Source: Aromatoleum toluolicum
GTDB lineage: Bacteria; Pseudomonadota; Gammaproteobacteria; Burkholderiales; Rhodocyclaceae
Direction of reading: 5' to 3'
DNA: 39,714 nt
Assembly: GCF_012911005.2 (NCBI RefSeq)
Contig: NZ_WTVS01000054.1
Location: 1 to 39,714 of the forward strand
Position numbers and translations under genes: made by a program. This document shows, piece by piece, positions 32,659-39,714 of this stretch; the first letter of the stretch is position 1; the number at the start of each line of letters is the position of its first letter. The notes beneath the pieces are model-generated. The model searched no databases. It was not told the DNA's origin and was given only the letters and a program-made list of their open reading frames with translations.

Positions 32659-33239
32659 GGCGCCTTCCCGGAGTCGCCGGCCTGGCTGCGCGCCAGCGAT
32701 TGCACGAGCTCGGCCTCGGCGACGGTGATGCCGCAGCGCTCGGCGATCGTTTCAGCATCCAGCCCGCGGCGCGCGAACACCAGTGCCTCGTTGTATTCGG
32801 GCGACGCGCCGTGGGGCACGACGCCCACCTCGGCCTGGTCCGTGCGCGCACGCAGCTGCTCGCGGATTGCGTCGAGTTCGCGCCGCAGTTCGGCCAGCGC
32901 GCTCCCCTGTTGTTCGAGCTCGCGCCGCAGCTGACGGACCTCCAGCTCGTGCTGGAACGCGTCAGGGGCGGCATCTGCACCGGCGGGCGCGGGCACGGGG
33001 CGGCCGGCGTCGTAGAGCGGACCGGGCTCGTCCTCGTCGTCGCTGTCGGCGACGAGGACGTCGACACTCTCGGGTGCGTCGGCGGGCGCAGCGGCGGGCA
33101 CTGCGACGGGCAATGCGACCGGCGGCACGGCCGGCTCGGACGCCGACGCGCGCGGCGGGCGCGAGGCGCGGTAAAGCTGGTAGCCGACATAGACCGCAAG
33201 CAGCGCGATCGCGGAGAGGATGAGTTCACGCAGTCCCAT
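32655..33239 (-). CDS. DUF2802-type membrane protein
   Basis: This 194-residue protein has an N-terminal membrane segment (residues about 4-22), an Ala/Pro/acidic linker, a coiled coil (about 90-135, QLRRELEQQGSALAELRREL) and a C-terminal helix-turn-helix-like segment EYNEALVFARRGLDAETIAE followed by RCGITVAEAELVQSLA. The latter matches the DUF2802 pattern often found next to chemotaxis or motility genes. It is coupled to the SPOR gene by a 4-bp overlap. The pair may form a membrane complex; this is inference. Confidence 0.82.
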   Translation of the reverse strand: MGLRELILSAIALLAVYVGYQLYRASRPPRASASEPAVPPVALPVAVPAAAPADAPESVDVLVADSDDEDEPGPLYDAGRPVPAPAGADAAPDAFQHELEVRQLRRELEQQGSALAELRRELDAIREQLRARTDQAEVGVVPHGASPEYNEALVFARRGLDAETIAERCGITVAEAELVQSLARSQAGDSGKAP

Positions 33240-33322
33240 TCGACCTCACGCGGGGGGCAGGACAACAAGGATCGTGCATCTGAAAGGCAGGCCGGAACGG
33301 GCGCGACGACGGATAAGTCGGG

Positions 33323-33328
33323 GATAAT
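33323..33328 (+). promoter_or_regulatory. Possible -10 box upstream of the ydcF-like gene
   Basis: GATAAT (33323-33328) matches the sigma-70 -10 consensus at five of six bases and lies 23 nt before the ATG at 33352. No good -35 is seen 16-18 nt upstream, and the gene lacks a clear ribosome-binding site. Confidence 0.3.
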
Positions 33329-33351
33329 ACTGGCGCCCCACCCTCCCGACA

Positions 33352-34131
33352 ATGCAGATGGCCTTCGACTCCGCGCTCGTCCTGTTCTGGCTCAAGAAGA
33401 CCGTGTCGATCATGGTGCAGCCGCCGGTTGCGCCGCTGCTGCTGATCGCCGTCGGGCTGCTGCTCGCGGCACGCCGGCGGCGGGGCGGCTTCGCGCTGGC
33501 GTGGGCGGGCGTCGTGGCCACCTTGCTGCTGTCGACGCCGGCGAGCGTCGGCTGGCTGCTGAACGGGCTCGAGACGGCGCCGGTGGTCGACGCGGCGGCG
33601 ATGCGCGAGGCGCAGGCCATCGTCGTGCTCGGCGCCGGCAAGCGGCGTCATGCGCCCGAATACGGCGGCGAGACGGTGAACCGCCTCGCGCTGGAGCGGC
33701 TACGCTACGCGGCGCGGCTGGCGCGCAGGACGGGGCTGCCGGTGCTGGTCAGCGGCGGCGCGCCGACGGGCGACGTGCCGGAGGCGGTGCTGATGCAGGC
33801 GACGCTCGAAGAGGATTTCCGCATCCCGGTGCGCTGGGTCGAGCGGGCCTCGCTCGATACGCGGCAGAACGCTCAATTTTCGGCGGTGCCGCTGCGCGCC
33901 GCGGGCGTGCGCCGCATCCTGCTCGTGACCCACGCCGCCCACATGCCGCGCGCCCAGGCGGCCTTCGAGGACGCCGGGCTGCACGTCATCCCGGCGCCGA
34001 CTGCGTGGCTGGGCGGCACCGGTGCCGGCGACCAGGTGCTCGGGGAGCTCCCCGGGCCGACCTCCGCCTATGCCGGCTGGTATGCCGTGCACGAGTGGCT
34101 GGGGCTGCTGGCGTACCGCCTGACGCGCTGA
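33352..34131 (+). CDS. YdcF/ElyC family (DUF218) membrane protein
   Basis: This 259-residue protein has two hydrophobic N-terminal segments (about residues 25-42 and 47-62) followed by the DUF218 domain: AIVVLGAGKRRHAPEYGG, LPVLVSGGAPTGD, ASLDTRQNA and ILLVTHAAHMPRA. ElyC and related proteins affect envelope or peptidoglycan precursor metabolism; the exact reaction is not established. It is divergent from the DUF2802-type gene, with 112 bp between them. ATG 33352 is used; ATG 33358 is an alternative. Confidence 0.9.
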   Translation: MQMAFDSALVLFWLKKTVSIMVQPPVAPLLLIAVGLLLAARRRRGGFALAWAGVVATLLLSTPASVGWLLNGLETAPVVDAAAMREAQAIVVLGAGKRRHAPEYGGETVNRLALERLRYAARLARRTGLPVLVSGGAPTGDVPEAVLMQATLEEDFRIPVRWVERASLDTRQNAQFSAVPLRAAGVRRILLVTHAAHMPRAQAAFEDAGLHVIPAPTAWLGGTGAGDQVLGELPGPTSAYAGWYAVHEWLGLLAYRLTR

Positions 34132-34193
34132 GCGGGCGCGACCGGCTCGCCCGGAACAGGGTCAAAACCCTTCCACGCGACATGTATCCGTGT

Positions 34194-34240
34194 TTGCGTT
34201 TCGCCGACCGCTTGCCTATAGAAACTTAGGCGCCATAAAA
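34194..34240 (+). promoter_or_regulatory. Candidate promoter and dyad upstream of the cytochrome operon
   Basis: Two weak sigma-70 arrangements overlap here: TTGCGT (34194) with TATAGA (34217) at 17 nt, and TTGCCT (34212) with CATAAA (34234) at 16 nt. A dyad GCCTA (34214-34218) and TAGGC (34227-34231) spans them and could bind a regulator. This is the only AT-rich part of the 219-bp gap between the ydcF-like gene and the operon. Confidence 0.35.
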
Positions 34241-34350
34241 AGCTGCGGCGGCGATTCGCTTGCGGCACTTCGCCGGACCAGCACTGCATATGCGCCTCGG
34301 GCATTGCCTCGTCATCGGGGCGGCGGCCTGGAACCCAACAGGAGCGGACC

Positions 34351-36951
34351 ATGAAAGTGCTCGTCACCGCCGGCGTGGCCGTCGGCGCTCTGCTCGCCAT
34401 GGTGTTCGTTTCGGCCGATCGCGATACGGGCATCTCCCTCTCCCCCTCCCCGCTGGTCGCCACTGCCACCGCCCAGCAGCCCGCGCCGCTGCCGCCCGTG
34501 GTGGCCCCGGACACGCCGATGCCCGAGAGCACGTCCGTCGACCAGGACGCGCCCTACTTCGAGGCCTGCGCACGCGAGGGCCTGGCGGAATCGGCCTGCG
34601 TCGGCCGCCTGATCTGGTTCAAGGCGACCGCAGGCAACGAGCGCTTCCACACCTACGTGTTCCAGCAGCGCGTCGGCGTGCTGCCGGACTGGTATCGCGT
34701 GCTGCGAGCCGACCAGCGCGACGACCGCTTCCGCGCGTGGGGGCTGATCAACGATCCGTCGTGCTGCGTGCCGGGCGAGGCGAACTGCCCGGCGAAGAGC
34801 CACGACGAGACGTACGGCTTCGACTGGTGTCCGGGCGACGACGTGCTGCTGAAGCACGTCGGCAAGCCGGGCTATGTCGATCCCGCCTGCGCGCTGAAGG
34901 ACGCGGCGCTCGATCCGGCCGACCCGCACGCGAAGGACGGCCGCGACCAGCGCCATTCGGCCTGCGACCTGCGCTTCGGCACCTCGACCGGGGCGCTCGG
35001 CTTCCGCAAGTTCCCGAACCCGCGCTTCGACGCGGAGCAGTGGAGGAAGCTGAACGGCAGCCTCGGCACCTGGGAAGGCTTCGGCCGGCGCATGATCGAG
35101 CAGACCAAGGTGCCGTCGGACGAGCGTTTCAGCCGCCTTGCGGACGCGTCGGTGGAGCCCCCCTTCCTGATCGGAACGAGCTGCGGCTCCTGCCACATCG
35201 CCTTCGACCCGCTCAACCCACCCGCCGACCCGGCGCACCCGCGCTGGGAGAACATCAAGGGCCTGGTCGGCAACCAGTACCTCCGCAAGTCGGAGATCCT
35301 CGGCTCGGGCATGCCGAAGAGCAGCCTGGAATGGCAGATGTTCGCGCACGCGCGGCCGGGCGTGACCGACACGTCGGCGATTCCGCATGACGGCGTGAAC
35401 AACCCGGGCACGATCAACGCGCTGATCAATGTCGCGCAGCGCCCGATCTTCCCCGGCGAATCGATCGCGAAATGGCGCAAGGTCGCCACCTGCGGCGCGG
35501 AGAAGGACGAGACGAAGTGCTGGTGCGAGCCCGGGCGCGAGACGAAGTGCTGGGAAAAGAGCACGCGCAGCGACGACACGACGCTGGGCAAACCCGGCGT
35601 GCATCACATCCTGAAGGGCGGCGAGGACTCGATCGGCGCGCTCGAGGCGATCCAGCGCGTGTACTTCAACATCGGCTCGTGCTCCGAGCAGTGCTGGCTG
35701 AACCACCTCACCGACCTGCGCCAGGTCGACCCGCAGGCGCGCTACTTCGGCCAGACGCCGTTCAACATCGGCCAGTGCCGGCGCGACTGCCCGAACTTCC
35801 GCGCGATCGAGGACCGCCTGCCCGACATCCTGGCGTTCTTCCTGTCGGCCGAATCGAATGCGACCGATCTCGCCGTCGCGCGCAATGCGGTGCGCAAGGC
35901 GGCCGACGCGGCGGCACCCGAATACGGCCGCGACAGCCTCGTCGCCGACCTGGAGATGGAGCACGGGGCGGGGGCCGTCGGACGCGGCAAGGCGGTGTTC
36001 GCGGCGAACTGCGCGCGCTGCCACTCGAGCATTCCGGAGAGCGTCGGCGGGCCGTTCGCGAACCGCGACTACTACGCGATCGCCGACAACGGCCTGCGCG
36101 CCGACTGGCTGGGCAACGACGTCGCCACGCCCGCGACCGAGGTCGGCACGAACCGCTGCCGCGCGCTCCATTCCAACCACATGGCGGGCCACGTGTGGCA
36201 GGAGTACGGCTCGGAGACGCTGCGCGCGCGCGCGCCGGACATCAACGTCAAGGAGCCGAACGACGGCGGGCGCGGCTACTACCGCAACATCTCGCTGCTG
36301 AACCTGTGGGCGCATGCGCCTTTCATGCACAACAACGCGATCGGGCCGGAACTGTGCGGCAAGCCGGCGAACGCGGCAAACGACTTCTTCCGCGCGCGCG
36401 AACTCGACGCCGACGGCAAGCTCGCGGCGACGCAGAGCGAGTGCTTCCAGACCGATCCGAGCGTGGAAGGACGCTACCGGCTGTACCTCGCGTCGATGCA
36501 CGAGCTGCTCTATCCGGACGCGCGCAAGCCCAAGGCGACGCTCACCGACCAGGACGTGGTCCTCGACCTCGGCCCGCGCGCGTGGGACGGCACGAGCGAG
36601 AAGCCGCTCGTCGGCAGCGGACAGGTGCGCATCCCGGCAGGCATTCCGGCCAACTCGATGACCAGCCTGCGGCACAAGGACCTGGTCGTGGATCTCTTCC
36701 TCGCGAAGCGCGACCCGGCGAAGCTGGAGGCGCGCCTGGGCAAGGAGACCACCGGGCAGATGCAGAAGCTCGCGGACGACATCCTCGCCTCCCCGGGCGA
36801 GTTCGCCGGCCTGCTGCGCGGCCAGCGCGAGCTGCTGCGCCAGCACTACAGCAACTGCACCGACGAGATCGAGAACGGCGGCCACCGCTTCGGCGAGGAC
36901 CTGTCGGACGCGGACAAGAAGGCGCTGATCGCCTTCCTCGCGACCCTGTGA
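34351..36951 (+). CDS. Exported di-heme c-type cytochrome, unknown function
   Basis: This 866-residue protein has an N-terminal signal/anchor (VTAGVAVGALLAMVFVSA). Two canonical heme c sites are present: CGSCH at 278-282 and CARCH at 554-558. Twenty further cysteines (for example the PSCC, KCWC, CSEQC and CRRDC segments) suggest many disulfides outside the cytoplasm. A conserved-looking WAHAPFMHNN (653-662) resembles the loop after the second heme in the di-heme peroxidase/MauG/RoxA superfamily, but overall similarity to any named enzyme cannot be judged here. AGGAG lies about 7 nt before the ATG. It is the first gene of an operon with a lipoprotein and a second di-heme protein. Function is unknown; a periplasmic or outer-surface oxidase, peroxidase or electron carrier is possible. 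Confidence 0.88.
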   Translation: MKVLVTAGVAVGALLAMVFVSADRDTGISLSPSPLVATATAQQPAPLPPVVAPDTPMPESTSVDQDAPYFEACAREGLAESACVGRLIWFKATAGNERFHTYVFQQRVGVLPDWYRVLRADQRDDRFRAWGLINDPSCCVPGEANCPAKSHDETYGFDWCPGDDVLLKHVGKPGYVDPACALKDAALDPADPHAKDGRDQRHSACDLRFGTSTGALGFRKFPNPRFDAEQWRKLNGSLGTWEGFGRRMIEQTKVPSDERFSRLADASVEPPFLIGTSCGSCHIAFDPLNPPADPAHPRWENIKGLVGNQYLRKSEILGSGMPKSSLEWQMFAHARPGVTDTSAIPHDGVNNPGTINALINVAQRPIFPGESIAKWRKVATCGAEKDETKCWCEPGRETKCWEKSTRSDDTTLGKPGVHHILKGGEDSIGALEAIQRVYFNIGSCSEQCWLNHLTDLRQVDPQARYFGQTPFNIGQCRRDCPNFRAIEDRLPDILAFFLSAESNATDLAVARNAVRKAADAAAPEYGRDSLVADLEMEHGAGAVGRGKAVFAANCARCHSSIPESVGGPFANRDYYAIADNGLRADWLGNDVATPATEVGTNRCRALHSNHMAGHVWQEYGSETLRARAPDINVKEPNDGGRGYYRNISLLNLWAHAPFMHNNAIGPELCGKPANAANDFFRARELDADGKLAATQSECFQTDPSVEGRYRLYLASMHELLYPDARKPKATLTDQDVVLDLGPRAWDGTSEKPLVGSGQVRIPAGIPANSMTSLRHKDLVVDLFLAKRDPAKLEARLGKETTGQMQKLADDILASPGEFAGLLRGQRELLRQHYSNCTDEIENGGHRFGEDLSDADKKALIAFLATL

Positions 36952-36969
36952 GCGAAAGGAGACCGCGCC

Positions 36970-37863
36970 ATGACCCGCCAAGCCTTTCGCCCCCTGCGCT
37001 CCCTTCGCACCCTGGGCGTCCTCGGCGCCGCGCTGGCGCTGCTTGCCGCCTGCGGCAAGACCGAGCCCCCGGCAATCGCGTTCGCGCCGTACGCGACGGA
37101 TTACGCGAGCAAACCCGACTTCGCCCAGCTCGAGCACCAGTTCCCGCTGACGCCGGCCGATCTCGCGAAGATCACGCCGGAGAACCTCGCGCTGCTGAAC
37201 CAGGAGCAGCTCGACCAGATCTACGCGCGCCTCACCGCGGGGCCGATCCCCGACGGTCCGTTCGACGGCAGCATCATCCTGCCCGAGGGCGAGAGCGGCA
37301 AGCTGCGCGCGGGCGAGATCGTCGGCGGGCTCGCCGGCTTCGCACTGCACCTGAAGGGCATTGCCGTCGACAAGATCGGCGAGACGCTGTGGAAGGGCAA
37401 GGTGTTCTACCGCAACGAGCGCGTGCTGCGGAACCGCATCGAGGACCTGGAGATCTTCCGCAAGGCCGGTCTCGTCGAAGGCGAACCGCAGAAGATCACC
37501 GTCGGACGCAAGGACGCGTGGCTGCTGTTCCCTGCCAAGCTCTACTGCGGCCAGAGCCTCGTCGATTCGCGGCGCGAGTCGGTGATCATCGACTACGCCT
37601 TCACCGACGAGCTGCCCGGCTATCAGGAGAAGCCGGACTTCCTCGCCGGCCGGCGCGGACTCAAAGTGCGCGACGAGATCCGCATGGTGCGCCCCGGCCT
37701 CTACCTCGGCCGCGCCTACATGGACCGCGTGTTCGTGCTGAACTTCGTCCTCTACAACAAGGAAATCGCCGAGCGCGACGGGCCGGCCTTCCAGAAGGCC
37801 GGCACGGTACAGGAAGACTGCTGGGGCGGCACGCAGAAGCGGGTCGTCGTCGCCGCGAAGTAG
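36970..37863 (+). CDS. Outer-membrane-type lipoprotein of the cytochrome operon
   Basis: This 297-residue protein begins with a basic signal peptide and the lipobox LLAAC, giving a lipidated C28 followed by glycine (no Asp at +2), which predicts sorting to the outer membrane. The mature part has two more cysteines (C193 and C284). Distinctive segments are GPFDGSIILPEGESGKL, ETLWKGKVFYRNERVLRN and VRDEIRMVRPGLYLGRAYM, which suggest a beta-rich, lipocalin-like or ligand-binding fold. AAGGAG lies 8 nt before the ATG, and the gene starts 18 nt after the first cytochrome stop. I do not recognise the family. It may anchor or partner the cytochromes at the outer membrane. Confidence 0.85.
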   Translation: MTRQAFRPLRSLRTLGVLGAALALLAACGKTEPPAIAFAPYATDYASKPDFAQLEHQFPLTPADLAKITPENLALLNQEQLDQIYARLTAGPIPDGPFDGSIILPEGESGKLRAGEIVGGLAGFALHLKGIAVDKIGETLWKGKVFYRNERVLRNRIEDLEIFRKAGLVEGEPQKITVGRKDAWLLFPAKLYCGQSLVDSRRESVIIDYAFTDELPGYQEKPDFLAGRRGLKVRDEIRMVRPGLYLGRAYMDRVFVLNFVLYNKEIAERDGPAFQKAGTVQEDCWGGTQKRVVVAAK

Positions 37864-37894
37864 GCCGGCCACGGGCGGCGAGGAGATGCCGGCG

Positions 37895-39670
37895 ATGCGC
37901 GCCGCGAACCGGGCCAGTGGGGTGATGCTCGCGGCGGCGCTCGCGGTCGCGCTGTGGGACTACGGCCGCCAGCCCCCGCCCGGCGCGGCCGAACCTGCCC
38001 CGGCGGCGCGTGGCGAAGCCCGCACGACGCCGTCCCCGCCAGCCCGCCTGGTGCTTGCGCCGGACGCCTACGGCGAGGACCTGCCGTCCGCCGGCGCGTC
38101 GCTGTTCGACCAGCGCGTCGCGGCGCTCGGCGGCGCGGCGGCCCTGCCTTATCCGTTCGAAAGTCTGTTGCAGCATCTGGAAGGCGGCGGACAGTGCGCG
38201 GACCTGCCCGAGGGGCGCTGCCTCGTGCGCGTGCTGATCCCGATCGGCCGTTCGCTGCAACGCCTCGCCGCAGCCCCGGAGTTTTTCCGCCACCCGCGCG
38301 TCGTCGCCGCCATGGCCGGCGAACCGGCCGCCCACGGCCCGGGCCCGCTGCAGCGCGACCGCCTGTATCTCGGCCACGTCGGCAACAGCGAGGTCGTCGA
38401 GGTCATCAGCTACAACGAGGCGGCCACCCGCTTCGAATTCCAGCTCGTGCTCGACTACCGCAGCGGCGCCCGGCCGCGCGTCGTGTATGCGTCGCGCCCG
38501 CTGTGCCTCGCCTGCCACCAGAATCACGCGCCGATCTTCTCGCGCCCGCTGTGGCAGGAGACCAACGCCAATCCGGCGGTCGCGGCGCGGCTTGCGACGT
38601 GGCAGGCGAACGTCGCGGGCGTGCCGGTGCGGCGCGGCATCGATCTCCCCGGCGCGATCGACGCCGCCGCCCAACGCGCCAATCGCTTCGCGCTGTGGCA
38701 GACGCTGTGGCGCACGGGTTGCGGCGACGGCGAGCGCGGTACACGCTGCCGCGCCGCGCTGTTCGAGGCCGCGCTGCGCTACCGCGCGACGGGACGCCAC
38801 GAGCACGTCGCGCTGCACGACGCGATCCTGCCCGCCTTCGCCGCCGCCTGGCAGGCTCACTGGCCGGGCGGGCTCGCGCTGCCCGACGCCAACATCCCCA
38901 ACCGCGATCCGCTGCCGGAAGGGCTGGCCCGCACGGACGGCGCGATGCTCGCGAACATTCCCGCGCCGTTCGACCCGCTCGCACCGCGGCCGCCGCTCGA
39001 AGTCTGGCGGCTGCCGGACACCGGGCGCCTCAACGAGACCGTCGCGGGGTTGGCCGATCTGCTGGGCGAACACGACCTCGCCCGCCTGCGTGCTGCCCTG
39101 CGCGGCCATCCATCGCAGGCGACCGACTTCGCCCGCGTCGGCGACGCGGTCGCCGCCCTCGCCGCTGCACCGGGCGGCGGACCGTTCGCCGCGGGGCCGT
39201 TCCGGCGCGAAGCGCTGATGAAGGCGCTCCTCGCCCGGCTCGGCAGCCCGGAACGCGAATCCGCGCCCCTCGCCACGGCGGCGCCGGAGCGCGACGTGCC
39301 GCACTTTCCGCCCGCGACCTCCGCCGGCCTGTTGCAGCGCTACTGCACCCCCTGCCACCAGACGCCATCGAGCACCCCGCCGAATTTCCTGCACGGCGAC
39401 GAGGCGACCGTGCGTGCCCGCCTGACGCACTGCGCCGCGCGCATCCGCTATCGCCTCGCGATGTGGCAGCAGCAGCCCGCGGCGCGCGCGAAGACGCCCA
39501 TGCCCCCGCTGCAGGCGCTGCGCCCGCTCGGCGCCGACCCGTCGAGCTGGGCAGCGAGCGCCGAGCTCGCGACGCTCGCCGCCTACGCCACCGAACTCGC
39601 GGGCGGCGCACCGATGCCGCAGCCGGACAACTACGAGGCCCTGCCTCCCTGCCTGCCCGCCTCGGGCTAA
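37895..39670 (+). CDS. Second exported di-heme c-type protein, unknown function
   Basis: With ATG 37895 the protein has 591 residues; AGGAG lies 9 nt upstream, whereas it directly abuts the alternative ATG 37886. A signal/anchor (residues about 8-20, GVMLAAALAVALW) and a Pro/Ala linker lead into a large domain. Heme c sites are CLACH at 204-208, within SRPLCLACHQNHAPIFSR, and CTPCH at 484-488, within YCTPCHQTPSSTPPNF. Between them lie several hundred residues without further heme sites. No close named family is recognised. Its place directly after the lipoprotein and first cytochrome implies a joint role, for example passing electrons between two di-heme proteins across the periplasm. Confidence 0.86.
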   Translation: MRAANRASGVMLAAALAVALWDYGRQPPPGAAEPAPAARGEARTTPSPPARLVLAPDAYGEDLPSAGASLFDQRVAALGGAAALPYPFESLLQHLEGGGQCADLPEGRCLVRVLIPIGRSLQRLAAAPEFFRHPRVVAAMAGEPAAHGPGPLQRDRLYLGHVGNSEVVEVISYNEAATRFEFQLVLDYRSGARPRVVYASRPLCLACHQNHAPIFSRPLWQETNANPAVAARLATWQANVAGVPVRRGIDLPGAIDAAAQRANRFALWQTLWRTGCGDGERGTRCRAALFEAALRYRATGRHEHVALHDAILPAFAAAWQAHWPGGLALPDANIPNRDPLPEGLARTDGAMLANIPAPFDPLAPRPPLEVWRLPDTGRLNETVAGLADLLGEHDLARLRAALRGHPSQATDFARVGDAVAALAAAPGGGPFAAGPFRREALMKALLARLGSPERESAPLATAAPERDVPHFPPATSAGLLQRYCTPCHQTPSSTPPNFLHGDEATVRARLTHCAARIRYRLAMWQQQPAARAKTPMPPLQALRPLGADPSSWAASAELATLAAYATELAGGAPMPQPDNYEALPPCLPASG

Positions 39671-39681
39671 GGAGCGCGACG

Positions 39682-39714
39682 ATGGCTATCCTGCGCCGAT
39701 CCTCCCCCAAGCCC
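39682..39714 (+). CDS. Start of a fourth operon gene, cut by the window end
   Basis: An ATG at 39682 has AAGGAG 8 nt upstream and begins MAILRRSSPKP before the window ends. It starts 11 nt after the preceding stop and on the same strand, so it very likely continues the cytochrome operon. Nothing can be said of its product beyond a basic N-terminus. Confidence 0.65.
   Translation, partial: MAILRRSSPKP

Noticed and set aside
34312-37872. A 1186-codon open frame on the minus strand opposite the first cytochrome and lipoprotein genes.
   Set aside because: The plus-strand genes have signal peptides, heme motifs, a lipobox and ribosome-binding sites. The minus frame has none and shows the same GC-bias composition.

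Overview
The window looks like a chromosomal segment of a high-GC betaproteobacterium, most likely the Azoarcus/Aromatoleum/Thauera group (Rhodocyclales). This rests on gene order and protein style: pilMNOPQ-aroK-aroB-dgt-gltBD, then a divergent class A PBP gene (ponA/mrcA), cyaY, lptM and lysA, and a ubiC-ubiA pair. The taxon is an inference; no rRNA is present. I see no tRNA, rRNA, CRISPR array, insertion sequence, integrase or phage gene.

Layout. Positions 1-173 carry a REP-like hairpin and a perfect 30-bp palindromic terminator. From about 14.36 kb down to 0.17 kb everything is on the minus strand: pilM, pilN, pilO, pilP and pilQ (type IV pilus alignment complex and secretin), aroK and aroB (shikimate pathway), a dGTPase-like gene, then gltB and gltD (glutamate synthase). 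Most junctions up to dgt are 4-bp ATGA overlaps. The dgt-gltB gap is dense in signals: a good sigma-70 promoter, a terminator hairpin about 50 nt downstream of it, then a sigma-54 type promoter with an overlapping NtrC-like dyad. As written, pilQ has a one-base frameshift in a seven-base G/C run.

From 14.5 to 18.7 kb come mrcA (+), cyaY (-), lptM and lysA (+): cell wall synthesis, iron-sulfur assembly, LPS transport and lysine/DAP metabolism. From 18.7 to 22.5 kb a compact minus-strand rfbBADC (rmlBADC) operon makes dTDP-L-rhamnose and ends in a small unknown gene. Divergent dacB (PBP4) follows. From 24.1 to 32 kb the minus strand carries a small membrane protein gene, ubiD, pyrF, a small periplasmic protein gene, ubiA, ubiC, recG, ridA and fliW, followed by a SPOR-domain and a DUF2802-type gene pair. 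A ydcF/elyC-like gene is on the plus strand at 33.4 kb.

The right end (34.35 kb to the window edge) is the least ordinary part: a plus-strand operon of an 866-residue exported di-heme cytochrome c, an outer-membrane-type lipoprotein, a second exported di-heme c-type protein of 591 residues, and the first 11 codons of a fourth gene. I do not recognise a described function. It reads as a dedicated extracytoplasmic redox module, possibly distantly related to the di-heme peroxidase/MauG/RoxA superfamily, and is the best candidate here for an undescribed system.
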